A DNA stretch of 64,000 nt from CADEFX01 sp963840425 (GCA_963840425.1 CAWIYZ010000032.1:1-64000), one strand, 5' to 3'. Positions 37,802 through 47,896 are shown, numbered from the stretch's first letter. Notes: generated by a model not told the origin, from the sequence alone. Translations and numbers: made by a program.

Positions 37802-39264
37802 GCGAGCCGATCTCCGAGCAGGAAATCCAGCGCACGGTCCAGGCGGATGTGCGGCCATGGCGATGGTGCGCCCGACAAAGGATCGCGCGAGATGCGCGGG
37901 GGCCGGAAGCGGATGAAGCGTACGTCGGGCCGTGCACCGGCAACCGCGACGCCGGCCGGCCCCTTGGCGGCACCGGACGGCAAGTCCCCTGGGAAGATCG
38001 CGGCCTGCGTGCGGCCGTCGAACGTCTGTCCGGCTATGACCTCGCCCGCGAGCGGCGTGCCGACAATGCAGTCCAGGAAATCGCCGGACCGCTTGACCTC
38101 ACCTTCGCGCGTTGCGCGCAGGGCCGAGAGCGCCATGAACTTGACCTCGGCGCCAGCCTGCTCAGCGCGATCAACCGATTGCCGAGCCAGGCGCGCCAGC
38201 ACGGCCTCGAGCTCGTTGTGGTTTGAGTGATGCACATGATCAGCTTTGGCGGCGGCGAACAGGACACGGTCGATGCGCCGGGTGAGCAGCGACATCGGCC
38301 AGATACTGGCGCCGGTTCTGAAGGGCGTCATGACCGCGGAGATCACCGTACCGATCTCTGCCAGCGCTGCCTCGCCGCCGTTCAGTGCTGTGAACGCGTC
38401 GACGAGGACGATCTGGCGGTCGATGCGACTGAAGTGATCCCGGAAGAACGGTGTCACGACGTGTGCTTTGTACGCGTCATAGCGCCGTTCCATCATGGCG
38501 GCGAGGGAGCCGCGCCGGATGCCGGCATGCGCAGGAATCGGCAGGGGCGTGAAGGTCAGCAATGGCGAGCCTTCGAGGTCGCCCGGCATCAGCAGGCGCC
38601 CTGGACCGAGAGTGGAGATTTGTGGATCGGCACGGCGCGCCGCTTCCAGGTAGCTCGCGTAGAGGCGGCTCCCCACGAGCGCCACCCGCTCGTCCTGCAC
38701 CGCCTGCGCGTCGTGCCCATCGACGTAGGCAAGCCAGGGGGCCGCCAGTGCCGAGTGCCGGTCCTCGCGCGCCAGCGACAGCACCGCCTGCGACCAGTCG
38801 CGATAGCTGAGGCCGGCCAGCCCCAAGTCGAGCAGCCATTCCCCTGGATAGTCTACGATGTCGACATGCAACCGGTTGATACCGAGGCTGCGTTTCAGCG
38901 CACCGCGGGCCACGTACTCGATTGTCACCCGAAGCTGGCTTATGCGGCGCGTGCTTTCCGGCCATCGGGGCGGATCGCCCGCCAGCGCTTCCAGGTGCTC
39001 CTCATAGGCGAAGCGCGGAAGGGCATCGTCTGGTTGGGGCTCCAGGTACGCCCGCAGCAAGCGGCCCTCCGCAACCGGTCCGAAGAAGGGTAGCCGGCCG
39101 CCCTCGATCAGGTTGCGAACCAGAGCAGTGATGAAGACGGTCTTGCCGGCGCGCGCGAGCCCGGTGACGCCCAGGCGCACTGTCGGCGTGACGAGATCGG
39201 CGAGGAAATCGCCCGCGCTCCTGAGCGCTTCGAGTGGGGAGAAGGTCACTGACGATGTGGCCAA
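37798..39264 (-). CDS. YcjX-family P-loop NTPase
   Basis: About 488 residues. The P-loop is GLARAGKTVF near residue 35, followed by the YcjX-specific RISQLRVTIEYV and LHVDIVDYPGEWLLDLGL (Walker B-like) segments, and a C-terminal LDFLLGD region. No ATG lies near the family start, so TTG at 39264 is chosen (AGGA nine bases upstream); GTG at 39249 is an alternative. The frame runs on to 39435 into the previous gene. Its stop overlaps the YcjF start, so the two are translated together. Confidence 0.87.
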   Translation of the reverse strand: MATSSVTFSPLEALRSAGDFLADLVTPTVRLGVTGLARAGKTVFITALVRNLIEGGRLPFFGPVAEGRLLRAYLEPQPDDALPRFAYEEHLEALAGDPPRWPESTRRISQLRVTIEYVARGALKRSLGINRLHVDIVDYPGEWLLDLGLAGLSYRDWSQAVLSLAREDRHSALAAPWLAYVDGHDAQAVQDERVALVGSRLYASYLEAARRADPQISTLGPGRLLMPGDLEGSPLLTFTPLPIPAHAGIRRGSLAAMMERRYDAYKAHVVTPFFRDHFSRIDRQIVLVDAFTALNGGEAALAEIGTVISAVMTPFRTGASIWPMSLLTRRIDRVLFAAAKADHVHHSNHNELEAVLARLARQSVDRAEQAGAEVKFMALSALRATREGEVKRSGDFLDCIVGTPLAGEVIAGQTFDGRTQAAIFPGDLPSGAAKGPAGVAVAGARPDVRFIRFRPPRISRDPLSGAPSPWPHIRLDRALDFLLGDRLA

Positions 39265-39344
39265 CGCATCGATCCTGCAGGTTGCCGGAGTGGCGCTGGG
39301 AACGTGGCGCGCGACTTGCGCACGCGCAAGGGCGTTCCGCCGGC

Positions 39345-40034
39345 CTATTTGCCGGCGCTGACCGTCGGTTTCCAGTCCTTGGCGTGCATGGCGATGGTGG
39401 CGCGCCTGAAGCCGAGCTGCTGCTCTGAGATCCAAGGCAGCGTCATCTGAAATACGACGGGCTCGGAGGCCGTGCGTCCGGCGATCCGGTCAAGCAGGGA
39501 GGGGTCGGTGGGTGTGGCCGTATTCAGCTTGAGGGTGAAGGCGTACTCGCCCTCTTCGTCGACCAGCTTGGGCAGAGGATTGCCGGCCGGATAGAAGCGG
39601 ACTGTCTCCGTGAACACGGCACGGCCTGGAATGCTGAGCGGAGCAAATTGCCGGTTGGGTGCGTCGGCATTGCGCGGGTGCTCGCCGAGGAAGGCGCTGT
39701 AGTAACGCTTCGTGTTCTGATCCTTGATGCTCTTCACCTCGAGCTCGACCGACAACACAGTGCCGCTGCGTGCTCCTTCGTTGGCGATGGTGATAGGGAT
39801 GGCGAACAACTCTACGTCGCCGCCCCCATCACGGGCGTAGTGGATGGTCGGCGGTATGTAGACCGCCAGGTCCGGTGCCTGCAGTGCGCTCATATAGAAG
39901 CTGAAGCCGGAGAAGCCGAGCGCGGCAGCCGAAAAGACGGTTGCGAGCTTGCCGCCGTGACCGCCGGTCTCCGCGATGTTCGCCGCCGTGCTTCCATCAT
40001 CGCCGCCCAGCGCAGGCGGTTGAGCAATGGCCAT
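39345..40034 (-). CDS. Membrane-anchored protein of unknown function
   Basis: A 229-residue protein. A cytoplasmic N-terminal segment of about 27 residues is followed by one hydrophobic span (LATVFSAAALGFSGFSFYMS), then an outside domain with beta-rich pattern, including VELFAIPITIANEGARSG, a typical start of an immunoglobulin-like sandwich. The C-terminal part contains LPWISEQQLGF. A GGGAGG site precedes the ATG. It lies 81 bases before the YcjX start and 74 bases after the MoxR gene, all on the minus strand. No family recognised. Confidence 0.6.
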   Translation of the reverse strand: MAIAQPPALGGDDGSTAANIAETGGHGGKLATVFSAAALGFSGFSFYMSALQAPDLAVYIPPTIHYARDGGGDVELFAIPITIANEGARSGTVLSVELEVKSIKDQNTKRYYSAFLGEHPRNADAPNRQFAPLSIPGRAVFTETVRFYPAGNPLPKLVDEEGEYAFTLKLNTATPTDPSLLDRIAGRTASEPVVFQMTLPWISEQQLGFRRATIAMHAKDWKPTVSAGK

Positions 40035-40108
40035 TCACGCGCCTCCCTTGCACTGCGGGCAGCCGTAAGCAGGATTTGGGGCCGTGCCGTGGCAAGACGA
40101 GAGGCGTG

Positions 40109-40960
40109 TCAGCTCTGCTGGCCCTGCCGCCGCGCCATGAACGCCAGCCGCTCGAACAGGTGCACGTCTTGCTCGTTCTTGAGTAATGCGCCGTGCAACG
40201 GCGGGATCAATTTCCTGGGGTCGGTCTCGCGCAACGTCTCGGGACCGATGTCCTCGTTGAGCAGGAGCTTGATCCAGTCGAGCAGCTCGGACGTGGACGG
40301 CTTCTTCTTTATCCCCGGAACCTCGCGCACGTCGTAGAAGATCTTGAGCGCCTCCGACACGAGCCGGCCCTTGAGGCCCGGGAAGTGGACGTCGATGATG
40401 GCTCGCATGGTCTCGGTATCGGGAAATTTGATGTAGTGAAAGAAGCACCGCCGCAGGAAGGCGTCAGGCAGCTCCTTCTCGTTGTTGGAGGTGATCATGA
40501 CGATAGGCCGCTGCTGCGCCTTGATCGTCTCGCCTGTCTCGTAGACGAAGAACTCCATCCGATCGAGCTCCTGCAACAGGTCGTTGGGGAACTCGATGTC
40601 GGCCTTGTCGATCTCGTCGATGAGCAGGACGGGCCTCTCCTGGGACGTGAAGGCGTCCCACAGCTTGCCCTTCTTGATGTAGTTGCGGATGTCCTTGACG
40701 CGCTCGTCGCCCAGCTGGCTGTCGCGCAGCCGGGTGACCGCGTCATACTCGTAAAGTCCCTGCTGGGCCTTGGTGGTCGACTTGATATGCCACTCGATGA
40801 GAGGGGTACGCAGCGCCTTGGCTACCTCGAGCGCCAGGACCGTCTTTCCCGTCCCCGGCTCGCCCTTGATCAGCAGGGGCCGCTCGAGCGTGATGGCGGC
40901 GTTGACCGCCACTTTCAGGTCGTCGGTGGCGACGTACGACTTGGTTCCCTGGAATTTCAT
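40109..40960 (-). CDS. MoxR-family AAA+ ATPase
   Basis: A 283-residue ATPase. Walker A is GEPGTGKTVLA, Walker B LLIDEIDKAD, sensor 1 ITSNNEKELPDAFLRR, and the C-terminal AAA_lid follows. MoxR ATPases act as chaperones that insert metals or cofactors, usually with a VWA-domain partner; a VWA gene is not in the window on either side, but the anchored protein downstream may work with it. Start chosen at ATG 40960 (MKFQGTKSYVATDDL) after GAGAGCTC. Confidence 0.9.
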   Translation of the reverse strand: MKFQGTKSYVATDDLKVAVNAAITLERPLLIKGEPGTGKTVLALEVAKALRTPLIEWHIKSTTKAQQGLYEYDAVTRLRDSQLGDERVKDIRNYIKKGKLWDAFTSQERPVLLIDEIDKADIEFPNDLLQELDRMEFFVYETGETIKAQQRPIVMITSNNEKELPDAFLRRCFFHYIKFPDTETMRAIIDVHFPGLKGRLVSEALKIFYDVREVPGIKKKPSTSELLDWIKLLLNEDIGPETLRETDPRKLIPPLHGALLKNEQDVHLFERLAFMARRQGQQS

Positions 40961-41151
40961 TGAGCTCTCGAATGGCGGGCGCAAAACCGCCGCAGATTAG
41001 GGGGGTGGGCGCCCGCCGGCAAGCGTCCGAGACATGCCCTGGCGCATCCAAGGGGCGCGGCTAAAGCATTGTCGTAGTGAAACTTGCCGGCAGGAAAACG
41101 TCACGAAATTGCCACCCCGGCATATTGCTCCCGCACCTCAGCGCTATTTTC

Positions 41152-41179
41152 TTGACTTGGAAAAACAGCAGCTTAGATA
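41152..41179 (+). promoter_or_regulatory. Candidate sigma-70 promoter for dksA
   Basis: TTGACT (41152-41157) and TAGATA (41174-41179) are spaced by 16 bases, 54 bases before the dksA ATG. Both boxes are close to consensus; alphaproteobacterial -10 boxes are often less strict. Confidence 0.45.
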
Positions 41180-41232
41180 GAGCGCCCAAGTGCGGCAACT
41201 CGGGGACCTACGGGTCAAGCAGGTGAATAAGA

Positions 41233-41832
41233 ATGGCCTCCCGGAAGCGCAAACAGGCGAAACCCGGCAAGAAGGCCCTTGCCAAAGCCAAGGGCAAGCT
41301 ACTCAGCGGTCGGCGTAATGGGGCCCATGTCACGGTGAAGGTGTCGAAGTCCAACGGACAAGCCCCTGCCAGGCCAAGGGCGCAAGCTGTCGCAAAAAAG
41401 GCCGAGCCGAGACGCTCTGAGATCGTCCTGCCGATCGGATACAAGCCGGACGAGAGTGAGCCTTTCATGAGCGAGCGCCAGCGGATCTATTTCCGCAACA
41501 AGCTGCTTGCATGGAGGGAAGAAATCGTCCGCCAGAACCGCGAAACCCTGCAGGGGCTGCATGAGGATTCCTCTCAGCATGCCGATCTGGCGGATCGGGC
41601 CACGTTCGAGGCCGACCGTGCGCTCGAGCTACGCGCCCGGGACCGCCAACGCAAGCTGATCTCCAAGATCAACTCCGCACTCGCACGCATCGAGGATGGC
41701 AGCTATGGCTTCTGCGAGGAGACGGGGGAGCCGATCAGCCTGAAGCGCCTAGATGCCCGTCCCATCGCCACGCTCTCGCTCGAGGCGCAGGAGCGCCACG
41801 AGCGGCGCGAGCGAGTGTTCCGGGAAGACTAA
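41233..41832 (+). CDS. dksA: DksA/TraR-family transcription regulator
   Basis: A 199-residue RNA-polymerase-binding regulator of the stringent response. The first 75 residues are Lys/Arg-rich and low complexity (RKRKQAKPGKKALAKAKGK). The coiled-coil part starts near PFMSERQRIYFRNKLLAW, and the C-terminal globular part reads DGSYGFCEETGEPISLKRL and ARPIATLSLEAQERHERRE. Of the four zinc cysteines only one remains (in YGFCEE), as is usual for alphaproteobacterial DksA. The neighbours FliO-like, cckA and recA fit the alphaproteobacterial order. Confidence 0.9.
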   Translation: MASRKRKQAKPGKKALAKAKGKLLSGRRNGAHVTVKVSKSNGQAPARPRAQAVAKKAEPRRSEIVLPIGYKPDESEPFMSERQRIYFRNKLLAWREEIVRQNRETLQGLHEDSSQHADLADRATFEADRALELRARDRQRKLISKINSALARIEDGSYGFCEETGEPISLKRLDARPIATLSLEAQERHERRERVFRED

Positions 41833-41855
41833 CCGGGCCCGACTACTAACCCATC

Positions 41856-44669
41856 TCAGCGTTTGGTTTGCTCCGGGCGAGGCGCGCCGGGGAGGCCGTT
41901 GTCCTGCGTGGCAGAGGTCGCGCTGCGGTCGCCCAGCCGCGCCAACGCACCGCGCACGCCATCCAGATCGCGCAAGTGAATGTCGTGCTGGGAATAGGGC
42001 ACTTCGATCCCTTCGGCGCGCAGGGCTTTCAGAATTGCGGTCCGGAGCACGGACTGGACATCGAGGGCCTGGCCCAGGTCCTCGATCGCCACGTGCAGCG
42101 CAAAATCGAGTGAGCTGGCACCAAATCCCTCCAGCACCGCCTTGGGTGCAGGCGCTTGCAGCACGGCAGGGTGCACATGCGCCGATCTCAGTAGAATGTC
42201 GATCACTCTGTCCGGGTCCGCCGAGTAGGCGACCCTCACTTTGAGCACCAGGTTCTGGGGCGGCGGGGCAGTCTGCCGCGCCGCCGGGATGTTTACGCCC
42301 TCGGCACGCAGCGCCTTGAGAACGATCATGCGCACGTCCGATTGCACATCGAAGGAGCGGTTGAGATCGCCGAGCAGGAAGCGCAAGGAGAAATCGAGGG
42401 AGCTTGCGCCAAAGCCGTCGAAGCTGGCCTTCGGGGGTGGTGATTTCAGGATCAATGGGTGCTCGTCGGCGCATCGCTCGAGGATCTTGATGACCTTCTC
42501 GGGGTCGGCTGTGTAGTCCACGGCCACCTTGAGCACGACCCGGCCGACGAGATTGCGGTGTGTCCAGTTGAGCACACGGCCCGTGATCAGCTCGGAATTT
42601 GGCACGATCAGGCTCGCCCGATCGAAAGTTTCAATCTCTGTCGCGCGCACACTGATACGGCGCACATTGCCCTGCTCGTTGCCCACGACGATCCAGTCGC
42701 CGACCTTGATCGGCCGCTCGATCAAAAGAATGATGCCGGACACGAAATTGTTGACGATCGACTGCAGCCCGAAGCCGATGCCGACCGACAGCGCACCGGC
42801 CACGATCGCCAAATTGGTGATGTCGAACCCGGCATATGAGACGGCCAGCAGCGCCGCCACGGCGATGCCGGTGTAGCCGACGACGGTATCGATCGAATTG
42901 GCGATGCCGGGGTCCATGCGCGGCTGCTGCAGCATGCGGTCGCGCAGCCAGCGCTGAAACAGCCGTGTCGCCAGCAGCAGCAGCGTGAACAGTACAAGGC
43001 CGATGAGGATGCGAGCCAGCGAGATGCGGAACTGCCCGATCTCGAAGCCGAAGAACAGCGACCTGAACCAGTCGCGGATATCGGCGCCGGAAAAGCCCCA
43101 TTGGAGCATGAGGACGGGCAGGGCGCACACGGCGAGCACCATCCCCAGCGAGAGCTCGGTCAGTCGCGCGAGTTGGTGCCGGCGCGGCTGATCGAGCCCG
43201 AACCGGCTCTCCAGCATCGCTCCGAGCGGGTTACCCTCCGTCGCGGGCTCCCGCGTCAAGGCGCGAATGGCGAGATAGAGCAGCATCGTGATTAACACCA
43301 CGATGCCGGTCATGACCAATTGCTGGGCCACAAACCTGGCCAGGGCCACGTATCCGGTGAGCGAGCCGGCGACGATGCCGATGACGATGAGCCACAGCGG
43401 GATTTTCAACCAGCGCGGCTCGTGCCGGGACAGACGTTCGGTGATCCGCGGCGGCGCCGGCTCGAAGCGCGTGAGAAGCAGCGCGACGAGCAGGACGACG
43501 TAGGCGAGGTCCGAGATGAGGGACTGCAGAATTGTGAACGCGAGCGGCATGAAGAACGACCGCGTCATCTCAGTGAACGCAATGTCGAGGGCATAAACGC
43601 CGGCGACCCCTTGCAGCAGCCGGCAAATGCGCCGCGCACTTCGATCCGACAGGTCGAAGAGGCGCCACTGCGGCTCGTGTACCGCGAACACGGTGGACAG
43701 CAGCGTGCCGATTGCGATGCAGAGAAGAAGCCCCTTGATCAGGCCGGCCGCAAGCCCATCCCAAGGCTGATACAACAAATCGAACGTGTCGAGACCGGCA
43801 TAGAGCAGAAGGCCTGCGAGCAAAACGGGTGCAGCACGCGTTGGCGCCGTCCAGGCCGCGGAGACCGCGCGCTCGACGAAGGCCGGCGGGGGCTCGCGCG
43901 GCGGCCGCCGTGTAACGCGCCGAATGGCATACTTGGCAACGAGATAGAGAAGCAGCGCAGCAGCCAGCAGGGCGCCGATCCCTTGTTGCCGCTGGGCGGC
44001 CCAACCCGCCCAGTCGTTGCCCAGATAACGCAGCCGATGGCCGACGATCGGCGCTTCATGAGCAACGCGGCGCCACAGGTCAGGCAGCAGCGGACTGGAC
44101 TGGCGTTCGAGCAGATTGCGGGTAAAGAGAGCGTGGCGCATATCCGTGATGCGCAGGATGAGCTGGCGCGCCCGAACCCAGGTGAGCTCGGCGGACTTGA
44201 TAGCCCCGTCGAGAGCGGCTGCCTCCACATTGAGGCGAGCCCGCTCGGCAGCGATGGCGGGTGCTTCCGGAGGAGCCTCTTTCGCGGGTGGCGGACCGAG
44301 CTTGTCGATCTGATCTCTGATGGCCGCAACGCGAGGGCGGAGTTGTTCCGCTGTCTCGCTGGAGTCGTTCAGGATCGACTCGACATCAATGCGCAGCCGC
44401 CCCAGCTCTTCCTCCAGCTGGGTCAGGTGCTGGATGGCTTTCTCGGCGGCCTCGATGCCTTTTGTCAGGCGGTCGACGGGTGCTGCCACTTCGGAAGGCA
44501 GGGCGGTCTCTGCTGGTGCAACTTGTTGAGCAAGCGCGGGCGCCGAAGCGAAAATGATGATCAGCCAAAGGGCAAGCGCCACCCACGCGACTGCTGCAAG
44601 CCCCCACCGGCGGCTTGGCGCCGGTCCCGGGCATTGTGCCTGGTCAGTCGATGGCCACGTCCCGATCAT
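41856..44669 (-). CDS. Large MscS-family mechanosensitive channel (DUF3772), doubled C-terminal domain
   Basis: A 937-residue inner-membrane channel. A signal/anchor (LWLIIIFASAPALAQQ) is followed by a coiled-coil periplasmic DUF3772 region, then about ten membrane spans, and the MscS pore and beta domain (AIVAGALSVGIGFGLQSIVN, then VNNFVSGIILLIERPIKVGD). The C-terminal alpha/beta domain occurs twice in tandem, about residues 710-800 and 806-893; both copies contain GFGASSLDF and VLKALRAEG-type ends. Such channels release solutes on osmotic downshift. The gene is convergent with dksA. Confidence 0.92.
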   Translation of the reverse strand: MIGTWPSTDQAQCPGPAPSRRWGLAAVAWVALALWLIIIFASAPALAQQVAPAETALPSEVAAPVDRLTKGIEAAEKAIQHLTQLEEELGRLRIDVESILNDSSETAEQLRPRVAAIRDQIDKLGPPPAKEAPPEAPAIAAERARLNVEAAALDGAIKSAELTWVRARQLILRITDMRHALFTRNLLERQSSPLLPDLWRRVAHEAPIVGHRLRYLGNDWAGWAAQRQQGIGALLAAALLLYLVAKYAIRRVTRRPPREPPPAFVERAVSAAWTAPTRAAPVLLAGLLLYAGLDTFDLLYQPWDGLAAGLIKGLLLCIAIGTLLSTVFAVHEPQWRLFDLSDRSARRICRLLQGVAGVYALDIAFTEMTRSFFMPLAFTILQSLISDLAYVVLLVALLLTRFEPAPPRITERLSRHEPRWLKIPLWLIVIGIVAGSLTGYVALARFVAQQLVMTGIVVLITMLLYLAIRALTREPATEGNPLGAMLESRFGLDQPRRHQLARLTELSLGMVLAVCALPVLMLQWGFSGADIRDWFRSLFFGFEIGQFRISLARILIGLVLFTLLLLATRLFQRWLRDRMLQQPRMDPGIANSIDTVVGYTGIAVAALLAVSYAGFDITNLAIVAGALSVGIGFGLQSIVNNFVSGIILLIERPIKVGDWIVVGNEQGNVRRISVRATEIETFDRASLIVPNSELITGRVLNWTHRNLVGRVVLKVAVDYTADPEKVIKILERCADEHPLILKSPPPKASFDGFGASSLDFSLRFLLGDLNRSFDVQSDVRMIVLKALRAEGVNIPAARQTAPPPQNLVLKVRVAYSADPDRVIDILLRSAHVHPAVLQAPAPKAVLEGFGASSLDFALHVAIEDLGQALDVQSVLRTAILKALRAEGIEVPYSQHDIHLRDLDGVRGALARLGDRSATSATQDNGLPGAPRPEQTKR

Positions 44670-44737
44670 CGCATCCCGCAGTTTTGCGTGCGCTCTATAC
44701 CGTGTTCCGGAGCCGAAACACGCGCGACAAAAGCGAT

Positions 44738-45100
44738 CTACTCGGCGGCGCGCTCGCTGGCCGGCTGGCCGAGCCCCCGGGGCTCGCGCGTAAACACGGG
44801 GGCAGCCCGCTCGTGCTCGACCGCCGCCCGCGATGAGTGGATCCCGGTTTCGATGACTACGTCGACGGGTCCACCGGTCATGATCAGGTGCTCGACGTCG
44901 TCGCGGCGCACGAGCAGGAGCCGCCGCCGTCCGTCGACCGCCGACTGTTCGACGATCGCCAGGCGCTTCTCTGGTCGCGGCCCGAATATCGCGGCGACCG
45001 GAGACACGCCGTTGAGATAGCTGCGCAGCACCCAGGCACCTCCCACGGCCAGGGCTGCGAGCAGCGCGAACAGGAAGAGATAGAAAAGGAAATCAGCCAT
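44738..45100 (-). CDS. FliO-like membrane protein
   Basis: A 120-residue protein with one N-terminal span (YLFLFALLAALAVGGAWVL) and a cytoplasmic domain KRLAIVEQSAVDGRRRLLLVRRDDVEHLIMTGGP (given here as its key residues RLAIVEQ and RRDDVEHLIM). This is the FliO-type pattern common beside cckA in alphaproteobacteria. No flagellar genes lie nearby, so a flagellar role is uncertain. Divergent from cckA. Confidence 0.75.
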   Translation of the reverse strand: MADFLFYLFLFALLAALAVGGAWVLRSYLNGVSPVAAIFGPRPEKRLAIVEQSAVDGRRRLLLVRRDDVEHLIMTGGPVDVVIETGIHSSRAAVEHERAAPVFTREPRGLGQPASERAAE

Positions 45101-45370
45101 TTCGCTTCACAGCCAGAGCTGTGCCTCCAGCTACCTTTGTCACTATCTTCCCGCACAATTTGCACACGGCCCGCAAGCACCTCTTGTGAAGTCGCGGACC
45201 TATACCCCGGATTTAGGAGCATTTTAACCCTAATGATCGATCTGTTGATGCCTGGATTTGGGACGGCACCTGCGTGGTGCCGATGTGTGGGGAGTTGTTG
45301 CGTGCTGAGTATCCTGATTAACCGGGCAATCCAGGCTATCGCGAGCCAGAATCAGGTTAGGTTTCGCGGC

Positions 45371-47896
45371 ATGAGCGGGACCGAAACGGAGCCGGCTACG
45401 GCAGATCGCCAGCTGCCGGAGCTCGGGCACTGGCTGCTTGCCATCTGCATAGCCGCGTTGGCGGCCGGTGGCCTCGTTGTCCTCATGCTGCTGTCGGCCA
45501 GGGTGACAGAGTCGTTCGTGCTCGTGTGCCTCGCCGTGTTGTCGATGGCGGGCGCATTCTTCCTGTTTGGTCTTGCCGCAGGGCATATCCGTCTCGGTGA
45601 TGAGGTGGACACCGGATCGCTGCTGCGATCCGCAACCGAGCATATTGGGCAGGGCATCCACGTCACCGCGGCCGACGGCAGTACGGTCTACGCCAATGGG
45701 ACATTCCGAGCAATTGTGGGCGTAGGCTCCGATGGTGCGCCACGCCCGTTCGATGAGGCTTTCGCCGGTGAGCCGATGGCGCCGGAATGCCTGTTTCGCT
45801 TGATGCGGGCTGCCGACCGTGGCGAAGTACACGTCGAGGAATTCCGCGTGCGCACGCCTGAGAACAGGTCGCGGTCTGCGCGCTGGGTCCGGCTCGGAGT
45901 TATGCCGTTGAAGGCAAGCCTCGGCGCGTACGAACGTGCGAGCTTCACACTCTGGCACATCACGGACATCACCGGCGAACGTGCACGCGAGGCTGAGGCG
46001 CTGAGTGAGGCCGAGGCCTTTCTGGCCCGCTACGAAGCCATGCCGTTGGGCCTCGTGTCCGCGGGGGCGGACGGTGTGATCACGTACGTCAATCCTATCC
46101 TCGAGGGTTGGCTCCATCTGGATCAAGTCGCCGTCAAATCTGGCGCGCTGCGGCTTGGAGAGATTTTCGCTGGAGGGGGTGAGGCTCTGCTGCGGGCCCG
46201 CATGGCCCAGGCGCCGAAACAGGCCATCAGCCTCGACCTCGACCTCGTCAGGAGCGATGGTGTGCGCATGCCGGCGCTGGTCATCGCCAAGTCGGCGTCG
46301 GGTGCCGGGCCGGCCGAGATCACGGCTCTCGTCCTGGATCGCATCTCCCGCGGAGCCGACAATGGTAGTGGCACCGAGGTGAGCTTCGCGCGCTTCTTCC
46401 ACTCGGCCCCGTTCGGCATGGCGACCCTGCAGGCCGATGGCCGCATCGTCAGCGCCAACGCCGCCTTCGAGCGGATGTTCCTCGATGGCGGCAAGCCCGG
46501 CGCGCGGCGCATCGGCGACCTGTTCGCCAGCCTCGGTGACGCCGACGCCAGCCGTGCCATCCAGGGCGCGCTGGCGCAGGTGCTGGCGGGCCGCGCGCAA
46601 GTGGAGCCGGCCGACATCTCCTTCGGACCCGAGCGACAGTACACGCGCCGTCTCTACATGGGCCCGATCGCAGAGGCCCGCGGACAGGGCGAGGTCGCCG
46701 CGCTCTACGCAATCGACACCACGGAGCAGAAGGCCCTCGAGCTCAAATATGCCCAGAGCCAGAAGATGGAGGCGGTGGGCAAGCTGGCGGGTGGCATAGC
46801 GCATGACTTCAACAACGTGCTGACCGCCATCATCGGCTTCTCCGACCTGTTGCTGCAGACGCATCGGCCAACGGATGCCGCCTACAAGGACATCATGAAC
46901 ATCAAGCAGAACGCCGACCGGGCCGCCGGCCTGGTGCGGCAGCTGCTGGCGTTCTCGCGTCGTCAGACCTTGCAGCCCGAGATCCTCGAGCTCGGCGAGC
47001 AGTTGAGCGACGTCTCGATCATGCTGACGCGTCTCATCGGCGAGAACATCGACCTGAAGATCGTCTCCGGGCGTGATCTGTGGTTCGTGAAGGCCGACCG
47101 CAGCCAGTTCGACCAGGTCATCATCAACCTCGCGGTGAACGCCAAGGACGCCATGCCCAATGGCGGCCGTCTTGTCATCCGCACGCACAACGTGACCGAG
47201 CGTGAGACCCTGAAGCTGCAGTCGCAAGGGGTCACGCCAGGAGAGTACGTGCTGATCGAGATCGAGGACACGGGCCACGGCATGACACCGGAGATCCTGG
47301 CCAAGATCTTCGAGCCGTTCTTCTCGACCAAGGAGGTGGGCAAGGGGACAGGCCTCGGCCTCTCTACGGTCTACGGCATCGTCAAGCAGACCGGCGGCTA
47401 TATTTTCGCCGAGAGCACGCCGGGTAAGGGCACTGCATTTCGACTCTATCTGCCGCGCCACATTCCCGAAGCGGCGGAGCCGGCTCCCGGACCGCGCCCG
47501 AAACCTGAGCGTCCCCGTGATCTGACCGGCACCGGTCGTGTGCTGCTGGTGGAGGACGAGGACTCGGTGCGCAACTTTGCCGTGCGTGCACTCAAGCGTC
47601 AGGGCTACGAGGTGCTCGAGGCAGCAACCGGCGTCGAGGCCATGGAGGTCGTGGAGCGCGAGGAAGGGCGCATCGACATCGTCGTCTCCGACGTGGTGAT
47701 GCCGGAGATGGACGGCCCCACCCTCTTGAAGCAACTGCGGCTGCGCGACCCGGAGTTGAAGGTCATCTTCGTCTCGGGCTATCCCGACGATGCCTTCCGC
47801 AAGAGCCTGGATCCGGACCAGCAGTTCGCGTTCCTGCCCAAGCCCTTCACGCTGCCGCAACTGGCCGCCAAGGTGAAGGAGGAGCTGGCGCGTTGA
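45371..47896 (+). CDS. cckA: Cell-cycle hybrid histidine kinase CckA
   Basis: Inner-membrane hybrid kinase of about 841 residues, controlling CtrA through ChpT in alphaproteobacteria. Two membrane spans lie near residues 19-40 and 46-66, followed by three PAS-type segments, the H-box GGIAHDFNNVLTAIIGFSDL, N-box NLAVNAKDAM, G-boxes GHGMTPEILAKIFEPFFSTK and GTGLGLSTVYG, and a receiver domain with phospho-Asp in VVSDVVMPEMDGP. Start at ATG 45371 (MSGTETEPATADRQ); the frame is open to 44837 but an ATG at 45235 gives no family match. The usual recA gene follows. Confidence 0.94.
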   Translation: MSGTETEPATADRQLPELGHWLLAICIAALAAGGLVVLMLLSARVTESFVLVCLAVLSMAGAFFLFGLAAGHIRLGDEVDTGSLLRSATEHIGQGIHVTAADGSTVYANGTFRAIVGVGSDGAPRPFDEAFAGEPMAPECLFRLMRAADRGEVHVEEFRVRTPENRSRSARWVRLGVMPLKASLGAYERASFTLWHITDITGERAREAEALSEAEAFLARYEAMPLGLVSAGADGVITYVNPILEGWLHLDQVAVKSGALRLGEIFAGGGEALLRARMAQAPKQAISLDLDLVRSDGVRMPALVIAKSASGAGPAEITALVLDRISRGADNGSGTEVSFARFFHSAPFGMATLQADGRIVSANAAFERMFLDGGKPGARRIGDLFASLGDADASRAIQGALAQVLAGRAQVEPADISFGPERQYTRRLYMGPIAEARGQGEVAALYAIDTTEQKALELKYAQSQKMEAVGKLAGGIAHDFNNVLTAIIGFSDLLLQTHRPTDAAYKDIMNIKQNADRAAGLVRQLLAFSRRQTLQPEILELGEQLSDVSIMLTRLIGENIDLKIVSGRDLWFVKADRSQFDQVIINLAVNAKDAMPNGGRLVIRTHNVTERETLKLQSQGVTPGEYVLIEIEDTGHGMTPEILAKIFEPFFSTKEVGKGTGLGLSTVYGIVKQTGGYIFAESTPGKGTAFRLYLPRHIPEAAEPAPGPRPKPERPRDLTGTGRVLLVEDEDSVRNFAVRALKRQGYEVLEAATGVEAMEVVEREEGRIDIVVSDVVMPEMDGPTLLKQLRLRDPELKVIFVSGYPDDAFRKSLDPDQQFAFLPKPFTLPQLAAKVKEELAR

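Noticed and set aside
45230..47860. 876-codon leftward frame opposite cckA
   Set aside because: His/Arg/Asp-rich antisense shadow; cckA has all kinase motifs on the plus strand.
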